This document shows, piece after piece, positions 11,035 through 23,780 of a stretch of 64,000 nucleotides of DNA. Origin of the DNA: Prunella strophiata. Lineage: Eukaryota; Chordata; Aves; Passeriformes; Prunellidae. The stretch covers positions 51,341,626-51,405,625 of the forward strand of contig JAZBQD010000014.1 in the NCBI GenBank assembly GCA_036583965.1, read 5' to 3'. The notes beneath the pieces were generated by a model that worked only from the letters and a program-made list of their open reading frames with translations, was not told the origin of the DNA and ran no database searches. Each line of letters starts with the position of its first letter. Position 1 is the first letter of the stretch. A program made the position numbers and the translations under genes.

Positions 11035-13383
11035 GCATTCTGATTTCTTGGAGGGTTGTGCCATTGCCAGAAATAGAACAAATCTGTGGGCTGGCCCTGA
11101 GTTCCTGCTGGCCAGAAAGCTATACCTGGCCAGCTTGCTGATGAGGTGCAATTTATCTTCTTCAGTTTAGCTTCTTTATTTTGTGGCTTGAAATTCCTCT
11201 GTGTGGATGTTTTCTTTGTCTGCTTGCCAAATCTGTGGCTAGCTACAATTACACATTTACTGACAAATTAATATTTTCTCTTGGTGTCAACCTTACGCAT
11301 ATTTTCTTCATATATGCAAGACTTTATTTGCAGTCTCTGTGTATTTCTAATCTGTTTATCTTTGGTATACAGCCCCTCTCTCACAGAGAGATGTAGGGAA
11401 TGGAAAGCTAAAATAAACTAAATTGTATTATACAAGTATATTTTTATATGCATAACAAACAGTAGAGTTAATCCTTCATAAGTTTTTTTATTTAATAAAA
11501 ATGACAACCTGATCTTGATGAGTCTTTTTTCAAAGAGTTCAAATCTCTTACGAATGCAAAGAAAAGAACATTAGAGCAAGGTAGTCTTGGATAGTTCTTT
11601 ATAATTATTTTTCTTCCTAATTTTCTTATTTTTATTATTGTTTGACTTCCAGCAGTTTCTTTTGCAGGGGAACTTCCTTGGTGAGAAGTTACATTAAGGA
11701 TACTATTATTTCATCTCCTTCAATTTATAATTGCTTGATACACTGTGAAATAAGTCCCTGAAGCTTCTATGTTTAACTTGTCTTTATTATGCTGCTTCAG
11801 TAATAAAAATTAAATAAATAATATGGAAAAGAGATGCTGGATTTCAGTAGGTGGATCTGTCATATTGTTTCTGAAGATTGTTGCAGGAGAGTCCAGAGAT
11901 GCACAGAGGTGTTGCTCTTTAATGACTATTCAGAACAGCTTTTTACTTCTCTTTTTTTTCCTTTTCCATCTTTGCTCCTGAATGTTGAGAGCTCTAAACA
12001 CCCACTTCAGAGCACCTTAAAAAGGAAGGTGGGATATGGTGATACAAAACTTCACAGTAATGCAACACGTGACCACATCAGTCTCTCTCTAGGATTTCCT
12101 CCTGACTTCATCAAAGATGTAGAAATTAGAAATTGTCTGTTACTGAAGAAAGCCTCAGTATGGGAGTCCTGTAAAATATGATACTCAGACTTTCATTTTT
12201 TACTCCTTCATGCAATAGTTTTTTCTGTCTAGAGAGGACACTCACATATCTAAGACTCTAAGTAGCCAGAGTGACACCTAAGTGGCACAGAAGAATCTGG
12301 GAAAGCCTGTTATGTGTGAAACTTTACAAGCCAATCCTGTTTGATGACTTAGCCTGTTTATTCTGTAGGGGAACTTGTTCCACATTGACTGCAGCAGGCC
12401 TGTGTAAGCACCTGTAAAGTAAAAGGATTTTGTGTCACTCCCTGTATATTGTTTGAATTTATAATTGCATGTTGATTTTACCTGAGGGATACATAAATCT
12501 GTGATGGGCTGATGTTTCCCAGGATTCTGGATGGAGCACAGCATTGGGACAGAGCTTCTCCTTCAGAAGATAGCCTTGGAAGAGGTCTCCTCTCTCTAGG
12601 CCCAGCACTGGCTCTCCCCTGCCACCTTAACAGCTCCATAAAGAGGAATCAGTATCAGTAGTGGATCAAACAACTGTGCTATGGGAAAGTAAGGAGAGTT
12701 GACATTACCACAGTCATTTCCAAATTTAGAAGCGATGATTTAGAACTGATATGAGATGTTAAGACACCTCCCAATATTTTATGAAGATAATTTGCATGAA
12801 AAAAATGATGTATTTAGTAAGTTGAGAGCTTGCTGTTCCCTCTACCTCTGAAAATATTTTATGAATAACTGAAGATGCATCTAATGAAATGCGATTTATG
12901 AAAAAAGTCAGTATCATTATTATTATTTCTTGTTTGTGTTGTAGTAACATAATTTTCCCTGAAACTAGGTTTCTCTTGAATTTGCATTTTCTAGGTATGC
13001 CATAAATTGTCCTCTTACCTGATTTTTAGCCATGTCACCACCTAAACTCTGCCACTCTTCTGACTGTATTTACCGATTAATGATTCAAATTTCTCTGTGA
13101 TTTATTTATTTTGGTCCATCATTTGAATTACAATTGATGTAAAGCCTGTCCCTCCAGACCCAAGTTACAGACACCATTCAAGCCACATTGCAGGAGACAA
13201 TGCTCCAGTCCAGGACAGTGTGAACAGGCTGGAGAGCAGCAGATAGAAGCCCTACAGCACGGCACCTTCAAGTAAGGAATGATGGCCAGATGTCACAGAT
13301 CTGCCAGATATTCTAGTTACTAAGTCTGGACTGACCTCTCTGATGTATTTTTTTAAGCAGAATTCTCTTTAGAGGGGCAAATG
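11035..13383. other. Unique non-coding sequence
   Basis: No gene or RNA recognised. An open frame of about 115 codons (11834-12181 +) and one of 88 codons (12278-12544 -) have no recognisable product. The stretch 13140-13290 is somewhat richer in GC than its neighbours but shows no repeat signature I can name. Confidence 0.55.
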
Positions 13384-13475
13384 ATGTTATCCCATTTTTA
13401 AAGGGGAAGAAACTGAAATAGGGAAAATGAAATACATGCCTGTGATTACCCAACAGAGAAAAGACTGGAGTCTAG
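13384..13475 (+). repeat. Probable ancient MIR-type SINE core fragment
   Basis: The order of short words follows the MIR SINE: a TTATCCCATTTTTA-like block, then GGGAAGAAACTGAAAT (MIR consensus has GAGGAAACTGAGGC here), a degenerate spacer, then GATTACCCAACAGA where MIR has GGTCACACAGCTAG, and a final GGAGTCTAG...TTCCTGG block. MIR elements are old amniote SINEs (V-SINE/CORE-SINE) and persist at low copy in birds. Divergence is high, so this rests on word order, not on an alignment score. Confidence 0.45.
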
Positions 13476-16400
13476 TTTTCCTGGCCATGATCTTTCTTAC
13501 ATGCTGCACATACCCTGGGCCTTAGTTTTTATTAGAACAGTATGTCTTTTGTTCATTACAGCAGTATTTTCCAGATGATTACATACTTCACTGATATTCA
13601 GTTTTCAGACCTTCATAGCCTCCTGAAACTAAAATAAATTTCTTCTGAAATAGAAAATGACCAATATCTGACAGAAATTCCCTTACATAATATGCCTTTT
13701 CTTTAAACACACTTGTTTCAACTGAAAGATCTAAAGTACATAAAAGAATATATATATTTTTCTCTCCATCTTTGATGTACACAGGAATAACCAAGTCAGT
13801 TTTGCTAAGATTCATTTTCATGAAGCTTACTGGTGGGTGAGAACTGAATGAAAGACTTTAATGCTTGGATTTTTAAAAACCTCCATCTGAATTTGTTTTT
13901 CTTATTGCAAGTTTATCTGCAATAAATGAATAGATCTAAGTATGATTTTAGAGGTGTCACTGGGAAGGAGCTGATTTTCTAAAGTAAATGTATAATAAAT
14001 ACAGCTTCAAAGAAAACGTAATAGAAAGAAAGGTAAGAAAAATACAGGGAGGAAAATCTGATTAATTATATACATCACATTTTTCCCGTCTGTTTTTCTA
14101 ATATTGTTTCAGAGTAAATATTCAATAATTACTTCACCGAAAACCACTTTTTATTCTATTTAATTAATGTACACTTAATTAATAATGATGAAATGGCTAT
14201 AAAATAAAAGAGTATTCCTATTTCATTGCTTGTTTTTGTATTTCCTGCAAGAGGAACCATCACAGATGTCCCATTGCAAACTTTAAAATATTTAAAATTT
14301 CTTTTGGAAGTTATTACACAGAATCAGCATTGCAGAGATATCTAAACAACTGATTCCACACTCAGATGTCTCTCCATTTTAATGTTTTTTCTTTTCACAC
14401 AGATATGTGTAAAAATATGGAAGTTGGTTCTTAAGTCACCGTTTCAGTTATTCTTTATGTAAAGAGTTTTTACTACAGAAAACCTCCAATCTGTTAATGC
14501 AACTATTCTATTCATAAACGCTCTAAAGAGGGGTAATTAATCTCCTAAATTGATTTTTCTTCAGATCTGTGGTGCTGTAGCATCAAGCAGTTGTGCCATT
14601 GATGGTAGAACATGGGAGAAGAGCCTTGGGATTCAGCTTACATTTCCTCCAACACACCCATCTAAGAAAAAATAAAAACAAGTGAGGCCAGGCCCCTTAG
14701 TAATAAAATCAATGATGAGATGAGTGCTTAAAAATTATGAAGTGAAGGATGGCATCTTGTTCCTTTGGCATTGACTACCTTTCCTAAATATTGAGCTACT
14801 GCTAAGACAGGCAGACAAAATGTGAAAGAATATGCTTATCATGTTTTCTCAGCTCTTTCTGAAAGGCTGAAATAAATTTTCAGTACTTTTTTTGCTTATA
14901 CATTTACTTCTCTTCTTCAGGATTGTTCTCATATGTCACCCTTTCATTTTAATTTGATAATGACTAAGTTTCCCGACAAAAGGCTAGAAATCAAGGTTAA
15001 CAAGTAACAAATTAGTATCAAATCAAAAATGTCACAAAGTCTCTGTGGAATGCAGCTGCAGACATTGGCTATTCAGGATCAATTTTTCATTATATTCTGC
15101 AAATGATTTTAAGCTTTTCTTCATCTAGGATAAAGTGTTCTTTATCAGCTGCCAGAAGATGGAGCTCTTTTAATAAACCATGATGCTGCTATTTGGAAAA
15201 AAATGCAAACAAAATTGCATAGAAAAGCTTTAGAAAAATATTAAGAATTATTTCCATTTGTTACTAAGGCTTAGTTAAATACATTTTAAATCAGGTAAAA
15301 CTGTATTCTGCTGCAAATCTGAAAACCAGCTTGATATATTAATTATATTTTCAGATTTTCTTAGTTTTAAGCTTACACTTTAAATTCCTCTTTTCATTCC
15401 ATCTTCTGAATTTTCCAAACATTTCCAAATAAATAAGAAGTTGCTCTTTAGTTAAGACATGTGGACTTGCAAGGGTGTAAAGTAAGTGAAAAATTGACTC
15501 CAAATTCTTTTTCTGTGTTCCTGGTTTCAGTGGTGCAAGGCTGGAGTGGAAGGCTTTGTAGCTGGGCTCTGCAGAGCTTCATGGCTGGCTGTCAGACCAA
15601 ACATCTTTCACTGACACCTCTGACAAGCTGCTAGGCAGGTGGGCTTCACTTCTGCTGACAATAGGCCACCTCAGACAGGTGGCAGTGGAAAGCTGTATAA
15701 ATGTGCTTGTGAAGGTATCTGTGCATCTCTGCTGCTGCATTGACCATGGAGGAAAGACAGATAATGAGGTTAGACTAGACTGCTAACTTTAGGACAGGTA
15801 ATGTCAGCCAGAATGAATCCAGAAATCTTATTAGCAGAATTTGTGAAGAAAAGATTGAATCTCTATGCAGAGCATTGATTCAGATTTGTTTAATATAAGC
15901 TGTGATTCACACTTCTTTAGCATAAGATGCAACCACAACAGAGTACAAACATAAAGTTCAAACTGAAGGGAGGCAGCTATGCAGCTTGGAAAGAATAGTG
16001 GAAAAAAAAATGTTGTTATTTTATATCCAATGCCATATCTCAGCTTTTCACTTAAAACTGAAACTTATAACTTTTTCATAAGTGTAAAGCCTGGATGGAG
16101 GAATCACAAAATACAGATTTTGTTACTTTAGATAATTCTCACATTGAAACAGCACTTGAAATGCAGACCTCCAAATGTTGCTTGGTATGACAGGGTGACC
16201 ATTTTCATCTGTTTTAAGAAAACTTCTTTTGCCTGTACAAAAATAATCAGTTTGTGTGATCCCTCTGTCAGTATCTCTCACTGACTTTGTCAATCAGCCT
16301 GGATTACACTGAGTCACTTTAGGTCTGAATTGCAAAGACAATAATTATGTGCTTGTATGAGTGTATGTATTTTAACCACTGTTCTGATGCAGAGAAATAT

Positions 16401-19400
16401 TTGCTTCCAATGGAGATTAATGCTATAATAAATGCCTTTGCATTCTAGGCCTGGTGTCAGTTAAAATACAGCAAGTCCACTCTGTGGGTTATTCACTTTG
16501 CAAAGCCTTTGCAGTGGTAGACAATAAGAGTTTTGTCCTACAACATCTTTGCTTTGTATTACACTTCTCTGGATGTTCCTAAAACCTTGCACAGCTGTAC
16601 TGTACCTTGGAGGTAAAGGCTGGAGATTCACTTGACACTTTTGCTTTCTCTCAGGCCATTGAACTGAGAAAAGTATCTGCTAACATTGAGAACTGGGAAC
16701 ATTCAGAGAAGTTACAGCATTGAATGCAGAGCTTAACTACTGTCACTCTGTATTGATTTTTTAGGAGTTTATGTGCCATAATTCAACCCAAAATTTCTGA
16801 TAACCCTCCTGAAATCCACTTTTCAAGTGCACTCCCTCTCATACACCCTGAGCCTATACAGTGGGTATGGGTTTCAGCTTTCCTCTGATTAAATTGTTGT
16901 TTGGGATTGTGAAAGTCCACATTTGCATTCCAAACACTAAAATTAATTTAGAAAAATGTCCAAAAGGACATAATTTTTACTTCACCTTTTTTAAGGAAAT
17001 TATTTTATAGTCAGCTTCCAAGATATCCATTATCTTTGGATCTTTCTGTAGGTTTCTCTGATGAGCAATGAGGTTCACCAGTACCTCGAAGGAGAATGCT
17101 TACTTGACAGTAAATGGCCCTAATGGACACATGCCAGAAGACTCAGCAAGAATGCATGGTGACATCCATAAATGATGGTGCATAATGATGACAGAGAGAG
17201 TGCATATATTATTATTTGAGGCTTTCATTACTTATGGCTTTCATATTTGTGCTGACACATCCTCTTGCAGTGTCTGAAACAATGTTATATCAAACTCACA
17301 CAGTGTAGCACCTTAATTCCTTTTGCCCAAACTAGAAATATCTTGCTGAATGATTAACAGGTGTAGGGATTTTTGGCAGGGGTTGCAGTATTGAGCTTTG
17401 CTGTAGCATGCTTCTCACACATTTCTCCCATTTCAGGAACATTGTAATTACCTCTCATAAAAATAAAATCCACCCTTGCATTCAATGTAAGTACTAGATT
17501 TCACTATTTTTTTCTTAATTTCCTTTACTCATTTGAAGAAGTGATAATGCAATTGAAGGCTACTCAAATCCCAAGGGAAATTAAAAGCAGCTTTTGGTAC
17601 TGAACTTATAAATGGTACTTTTGGATTGAAACTGATGCTTCTCCATCAATTAAATCTGATTTTAGGAACTAGCTCGTCTTTCTCAGTGATTATGTAAGAG
17701 ACCATATGTAAGATAGATAAGCAAATTAAGCAGCAAGGCTAGGAGGAGAATAGAGAAACAATACATTGCATGTCTAAGGTCATCTTTATATAAGCCACTT
17801 GTACAATTGTGACCATAGTAGCAAAAGTCTGTCATCAGTCAAGTGTGCACTGAGCTCTGAAAAGGAGTAATTCTTTTACAGAAATGCCTTTTCTTCTGAT
17901 ATAGATGTTCACAAAGCAGGAATTGTGTCCCTTTTGATTTCCATTCTCAAGTAAAGTTCTATCCTCAACTAAAGTAGTTAAAAACATAGCAAATCTGCAG
18001 GTTAATCAGGATTACTGGTTTTCTGTTACAGCATTGTCCAATGTGACTTAAAATTTTCAACTAAATTTTTGAGGAGGTACTTTCAGTTGATGGTGATCTG
18101 TAAGACTTTGTTAAAAGTACAACCAAAATCAAAGTGGATGTATTTTTTTCAGAGTATGAGAGAATCCCATGGCAGAGGTAGTTACAGAAAAAATATTTAT
18201 TCTCATATTAAGCAAGGATATTGGTTAGAATGTGGAAAATTAATTTCTCTCAAATATTTGCATCTGACACTCTGGAAGGTAATTCTGTTTTGGCAGACCT
18301 CCTTTTATTCTTTTGGAGGAAGGCTTCAAACTAAGGAAACTAGTGAAATAGTTATCCCCACAAAACCTAATGGCAAAGGAAGTCTCTTTACTCGATAGGT
18401 ATATAGGTGATATACAAGATAACTAATATTTCTGTTTAGTACATCTTGGACAGTAATAGAAAGAATGGGAAGACAGCAACCCTTTGGAGGAGACATTGTA
18501 CATCAAGTCATTATTTGTAGATCTTTTTACTATAGTTCAAGACATTTATAATGTGTATATTTTCTTCTGACTTGTAGAAGAGATATCCTCTGTGTTGTTT
18601 TATAATTTGTATTAGTCTATAAAAGGCAAGAACTGGGCTGCCATAAGCCTAGAAGAGTAACCTAAAAAAGGCTCTAAAGGTCTGGGAGTTAGTTTACATT
18701 TTTATTGCAAGATGGTAACACCATTACAGGTTCACTCCAGGCTGTTTCACATTTCATTTAATTGTACTTACAATTTGATATCCTCTAATTTTTGTACCTA
18801 AAAAAATGCAATACATTTACTTAATATTAAAAAAAAATAAAAAATCCCCAAAGATATGAGGAGTCAGAACCAGATTGATTTTTGGGGCTTATTTGTCACT
18901 ATGAGCAGAGATTAGAGCTCAAAGAAGAGTGACTCACAATGTCTGTGCTCTTTGCAGCATGACTGACAGTTTGGAAGTGAAGAAAGACTCCTATTTCTCT
19001 GGGAAGTTAGCAGGAAAAGGCCATTTTATTCAGCCAAACTAGGGCTGTATTTTGGAAAAGGTTGCACCCATTTTTCCAGTCTTGGTGGGCACTAATAGAG
19101 TCTGTACATGCCAAACCAACACTTTTCCAATATGAGCACTTTGCATTTATGTCTGTCCTGACTGCACCCTTGTCCTTAAATTTGGCCTTGGTATAGAGCC
19201 TACTTGGAACAATGTAAAAACCTTGGAATTTGGTGGAATTTGGATCTGATAAAAAGGTGTATTGTTAGAGTTTTTTGCAACAAAATGGTTTTTTGACTCC
19301 TTAGTAGCAGATCTACAGATGGATATTGACACTTCTCCTTTAATCTTCTATTTTCAAAGAACTTCTCTCTGAGTTGCCCAATTTCCAGTAAATCACCTCT

Positions 19401-20609
19401 AAAAGACTTCAGATTCCTCCTATATTGTGAAGTGCTTTTAGATTTAGTTGCTTAGCTTTGAAGTGGAAAACTTCAGCAATCTAGAATAGAATTGTTTAAA
19501 AAAAAATCTGTTTGGTTTCAGTACAAGTCCATTATCTTCCTGCAGAAGACAGGAATATATTTCCTTTATCTTGTTTTTCACTCTTTTGTTACATGATTGT
19601 AGACAAACAGACATAGTATTTATTTGATTGTGTTATGTTGTGAACTACATAAGTTCACAAGGAGCAGGCAAAAATAGGAAAAATAAACCAAACCAAGACA
19701 ACACTTTTCTATTTCTAAGATTACAGGTTTACTTCATTTAGTCAAAGTTACACTGTTTGCCATGGACTTTAGCTGATTACCTTGAGATCATATTTAGGCA
19801 AAAGTAATATGACTCTTCATTTCCAGTTCAGCACACTTCCATTTTTTGATTTTTCTTTTTATCAGTGTTTTATATTATTGAGACCTCTGCTAGTGAAGAT
19901 ACTTATATTTTCCAAAGAGAAGCTGGATATTCCAGCAGAATTTTGCATTTCAGGAGACAGTCCTAATTTTACAGTGTAATTGTAACTTGATTAATTGGTT
20001 TGATTTTCTTAAGTGTGATTCTGAACCATGGATGATCTTTCTGTTGTGGAAGACAGTGCTGGAGGCTAGTACTGCAGAACTTGGAACAAGTCTACTTTCT
20101 TCCAACATACTGAGTGGAGGATATTCCTTCCTTTTGGAGGATACATAATAAAAAGGCGAGGCATTCAAGGAGGCAGGATTACCTGAAAACTCAGGAAAAC
20201 CTGAGTTTCACACAGCTGTAAGCTACAGAAGAAAATGGTGCTTGACTACTGTGCCTGATGCAGAGTTTTTAGAACACGAGGGCATATATAATTTAGCAGT
20301 GACAGCAGTAACGGCAGGAGAAAGAAATTTACTTCAAAGGAAGAAAGAACAGAGGGAGGGAGATGTTTTAACAAACCTGGGAGCTCTCTCTGGGAACAGT
20401 GCCTTACAGGATTCAAATGCAGAAGGCCAGACTCTTCTATTGATTGCTGACTGATTCGTATTTTTTTTTCTGTCAAAGTTAGTGTATACTCAGCTTTTAG
20501 ATTTAAGATCTGACTTGAACTTTAAAGGAATAAAGTCTTGGATGAATTTTCTCTAACAAGGAAAGAAAGAAAAGTAACACATGCAGAGAACAAAACCTTA
20601 ATGCAAGAC

Positions 20610-20612
<3 letters not shown>
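13476..20612. other. Long unique AT-rich non-coding stretch
   Basis: Seven kilobases with no recognisable exon, RNA gene or repeat. 15520-15780 is less AT-rich and contains a TATAAA-like word, but there is no other promoter evidence. The largest open frame is about 109 codons at 18069-18398 (+), with no domain. Small A runs occur near 18826. Confidence 0.55.

Positions 20613-20656
<44 letters not shown>
20613..20656. repeat. T44 homopolymer
   Basis: Forty-four consecutive T. On the minus strand this is an A44 run, which could be the tail of a retroposed transcript whose body would lie above 20656. I see no clear target-site duplication or recognised body, so slippage growth is equally likely. 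Confidence 0.95.
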
Positions 20657-20657
<1 letters not shown>

Positions 20658-20983
20658 TCTCTGGAGGTGTAGAACAGAAAATTTAACTACCTAGAATCTC
20701 CTTTCATCCACATGGCAGTCATCTCCCTATAAACATTGGGCTCCATAGACAGAGGTCTGAACATGCTCTAGCATAGCTTTCCCTTAGCTGCTTTGATCTG
20801 CAAGTCAGGTGGTGCAGAAGATTATCTAGAGGAAAAAATCAACACCATGGGAGTTTTAATGATCAGGCAGCAGTCAAGAATTAACAAGCCTGTATGTTTA
20901 ACAAAAGCAGAAAGCATCACTGTTCTGTCTTTCTTAGGTGAGGTTTGTCTCCTTGTGTCCCAAGGGAATCACAGTATTTGCCC
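20657..20983. other. Unique sequence between T44 and the purine block
   Basis: About 330 bases of mixed composition with no recognised repeat or gene. It would be the body of a minus-strand retrocopy if the T44 run is a poly(A) tail; no coding similarity was recognised. Confidence 0.5.
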
Positions 20984-22013
20984 GGAGGAAGGAAGGAAGG
21001 AGGAAGGAAGGAAGGAAGAAGGAAGGAAGGAAGAAGGAAGGAAGGAAGAAGGAAGGAAGGAAGAAGGAAGGAAGGAAGGAAGGAAGAAGGAAGGAAGGAA
21101 GAAGGAAGGAAGGAAGGAAGAAGGAAGGAAGGAAGAAGGAAGGAAGGAAGGAGGAAGGAAGGAAGGAGGAAGGAAGGAAGGAAGGAAGGAAGGAAGAAGG
21201 AAGGAAGGAAGAAGGAAGGAAGGAAGGAGGAAGGAAGGAAGGAGGAAGGAAGGAAGGAAGAAGGAAGGAAGGAAGGAAGGAAGGAAGAAGGAAGGAAGGA
21301 AGGAAGGAAGGAGGAAGGAAGGAAGGAAGAAGGAAGGAAGGAAGGAAGGAAGGAAGGAAGAAGGAAGGAAGGAAGAAGGAAGGAAGGAAGGAAGAAGGAA
21401 GGAAGGAAGGAAGAAGGAAGGAAGGAAGGAAGAAGGAAGGAAGGAAGGAAGAAGGAAGGAAGGAAGGAAGGAAGAAGGAAGGAAGGAAGAAGGAAGGAAG
21501 GAAGGAGGAAGGAAGGAAGGAAGGAAGAAGGAAGGAAGGAAGAAGGAAGGAAGGAAGAAGGAAGGAAGGAAGAAGGAAGGAAGGAAGAAGGAAGGAAGGA
21601 AGGAAGAAGGAAGGAAGGAAGGAAGGAAGGAAGAAGGAAGGAAGGAAGAAGGAAGGAAGGAAGGAAGAAGGAAGGAAGGAAGGAGGAAGGAAGGAAGGAG
21701 GAAGGAAGGAAGGAAGGAAGGAAGGAGGAAGGAAGGAAGGAAGAAGGAAGGAAGGAAGAAGGAAGGAAGGAAGGAAGAAGGAAGGAAGGAAGGAAGAAGG
21801 AAGGAAGGAAGAAGGAAGGAAGGAAGGAAGAAGGAAGGAAGGAAGAAGGAAGGAAGGAAGGAAGGAAGGAAGGAAGGAAGGAAGAAGGAAGGAAGGAAGG
21901 AAGGAAGAAGGAAGGAAGGAAGGAAGGAAGGAAGAAGGAAGGAAGGAAGAAGGAAGGAAGGAAGAAGGAAGGAAGGAAGGAAGGGAGGAAGGGAGGAAGG
22001 AAAAGAAAAAAGT
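20984..22013 (+). repeat. About 1-kb pure-purine GGAA satellite-like array
   Basis: Roughly 1,030 bases with no pyrimidine on the plus strand. The base word is GGAA, interrupted regularly by GAAGAA (and less often GGAGGAA), giving higher-order units of 15, 19 or 23 bases, i.e. 4n+3. Because 15 is divisible by three, all three plus frames stay open and read as Glu-Gly-Arg-Lys strings, while the minus strand reads as Phe-Leu-Pro-Ser strings. None of these frames, about 360-420 codons long, is a gene. Perfect purine/pyrimidine segregation is the classic substrate for intramolecular triplex (H-DNA). The right end decays through GGGAGG and AAAAG words, the left edge is abrupt. Confidence 0.97.
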
Positions 22014-23581
22014 GGTTCTCATTCTCTTGTAAGATTGAATTGCTCTCTTTGCTGAAATGGGAATAATATTATCCAAAAACATTTAAATCACTGTAGAATA
22101 TTCTGAATATGTTGCATATTCATCTTGAACTCATCCATGAAGGTAGCATATAAAAGCTGAGGTTCTAGCCTGTGTTCTCTTTCAGTCTTTCTTCATAAGG
22201 ATCAGTTTGCTGGATGAGAATCAGCAGGTATCTAGATTATTCACTGCATATACTTTGAACAGTCCTATTAATTTGAGGATTGTTTTTCCAGAAATAATGA
22301 CCCTATAAATGGGATTTCCCAAACAATGGTTAACTTCAATAGAATTTCCCATCCATTTTAACACACCCATGTTATGTAACACTAGGAATCCTGACAGTGA
22401 TGCACTGCCTAACTAAAATAGTAACTTTTTATAAAAGGTATCAAAATGAGGGGAGGTAATGTTGGGAAACAACATTTCAGCATAGTGTCCAAATTTATAT
22501 TTGTTTCCAGTTGTTAATTAAATGAAAGCACTTCCTTTGAAAGACCCCTGCCAGCCTTACTGAATGTAGTAATAATGAAGTAATTTTTGTCTTGAGAAGG
22601 CTGTTGTTTTCAACAGCTGTGTATTCTTGTTAGCATTGGTGATTTCTTGTTACAGAGAAAAATCCCATGCAGCTGTATTTCTGACACTCTTTGTGATCAA
22701 GATACACTGTATTGTGGTAAGCATTTATAATGTAAAGTACTGTTATTATGTAGTAAGTATTAAAAGTCAGTTGGTACTGGGCTATAAGTTATAAGAGTAT
22801 GAGAAAATAACTATATTGACTTTCTAAGTACAAGGAATTATTGCCATGCCTCAGATGTCTACTAATAAAACTTACACTATAGCTAGTTATATCATAATTG
22901 TGGAAACACAAGCTTTGAAAATTGATATTGCTGATGGAAAGGACAGTTCCAGAAACAAAATCTTTAGCTCTTTTGGGTTGTACTATGCAATTTTGAGATG
23001 GTTATACTAGTTGTGTGAGTTGACACAGGCAGACACCTACTACTACCACAAAACCATGGCTGAAATTCAAGGAATAAATTTATGTCATTACATCACTTAA
23101 TTGGAGGATGCCAAAGCAATACTCAGGTGGAGGCACAAAGATGGGAATGATGGCACCATCATGCTGAACCCATTCCAGCAATGGTGAGGCTGCTGTTTGC
23201 ATGCATTTATTAAGGAAAATTTATTAAGGGCCTGTGTAGCCCAGTGCTGTGATCTCCCCTGTGCTCTTTTATGATCTCTGAGCTTTGATATTCTCTCTCC
23301 CAAGACTGGGAGCTCAGGCAGGTCTGTGAGAGTGCCTCCAAGTCTCTGTAAACACTTATGTTATCTCTACACAGAGATCCTACTCCTCAAAACAGTCAGA
23401 AGATCCACAGCAGAAGGCACAATGCAGGAGGTTTTCCACACTGTTATCTCCAGACCTTGGCATTCCCAGCTGCAAGGTCACCCAAGCCAACTAACCATCC
23501 TCCTCACCATTCTTCTGCTTCTAACCCTTTCCTCCCAACATATTTTATTGCAAATAAATTATCATAGAATGCTGAGGGCCT
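22014..23581. other. Non-coding sequence
   Basis: No gene recognised. 23100-23580 is less AT-rich than the rest and has several open frames under 90 codons. It might hold an old LTR or retroelement remnant next to the CR1 piece that follows, but I could not identify one. Confidence 0.5.
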
Positions 23582-23780
23582 AGAATCCAAGTCTCTCCAA
23601 TTTGGAGACAAGGATGTCATGTGGGATGGTGTCAATTGCTTTGCAGAAGTCCAAGTAGACAATATCAGTTGCTCTGCCAGATCCACCAATGCTGTAGCCC
23701 CCTCATAGAGTGCCACCAAATTTTTCAGGCATGATTTGCCCTATGTAATGCCATGTTGGCTGTTACCAAGTCCACTCGAT
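23582..23780 (-). repeat. CR1 LINE fragment, reverse-transcriptase region
   Basis: Reading the minus strand gives [19 protein letters not shown] followed by VSKLERLGF. This is the avian CR1 ORF2 reverse-transcriptase segment around motif A, where YLDF carries a catalytic aspartate (codon at 23649-23651). Upstream on the minus strand the words matching the CR1 segment ahead of motif A (an [15 protein letters not shown] stretch) lie in a different frame, so there is at least one frameshift. Similarity stops at a TAG just after LGF near 23582, with no CR1 3' end. The copy is truncated on both sides, dead, and probably old. Confidence 0.82.

Noticed and set aside
15695..15730. TATAAA-like word in a less AT-rich segment, as a promoter
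   Set aside because: No initiator, CpG island or exon follows.
20793..22082. Very long open frames (about 360-420 codons) in three plus frames and one minus frame
   Set aside because: They are produced by the stop-free GGAA/GAAGAA purine array; the predicted peptides are pure Glu-Gly-Arg-Lys or Phe-Leu-Pro-Ser repeats.
22146..22200. TATAAAAG-like word followed by a pyrimidine-rich stretch, as a core promoter
   Set aside because: TATA-like words are frequent in AT-rich DNA and there is no other promoter or transcript evidence.
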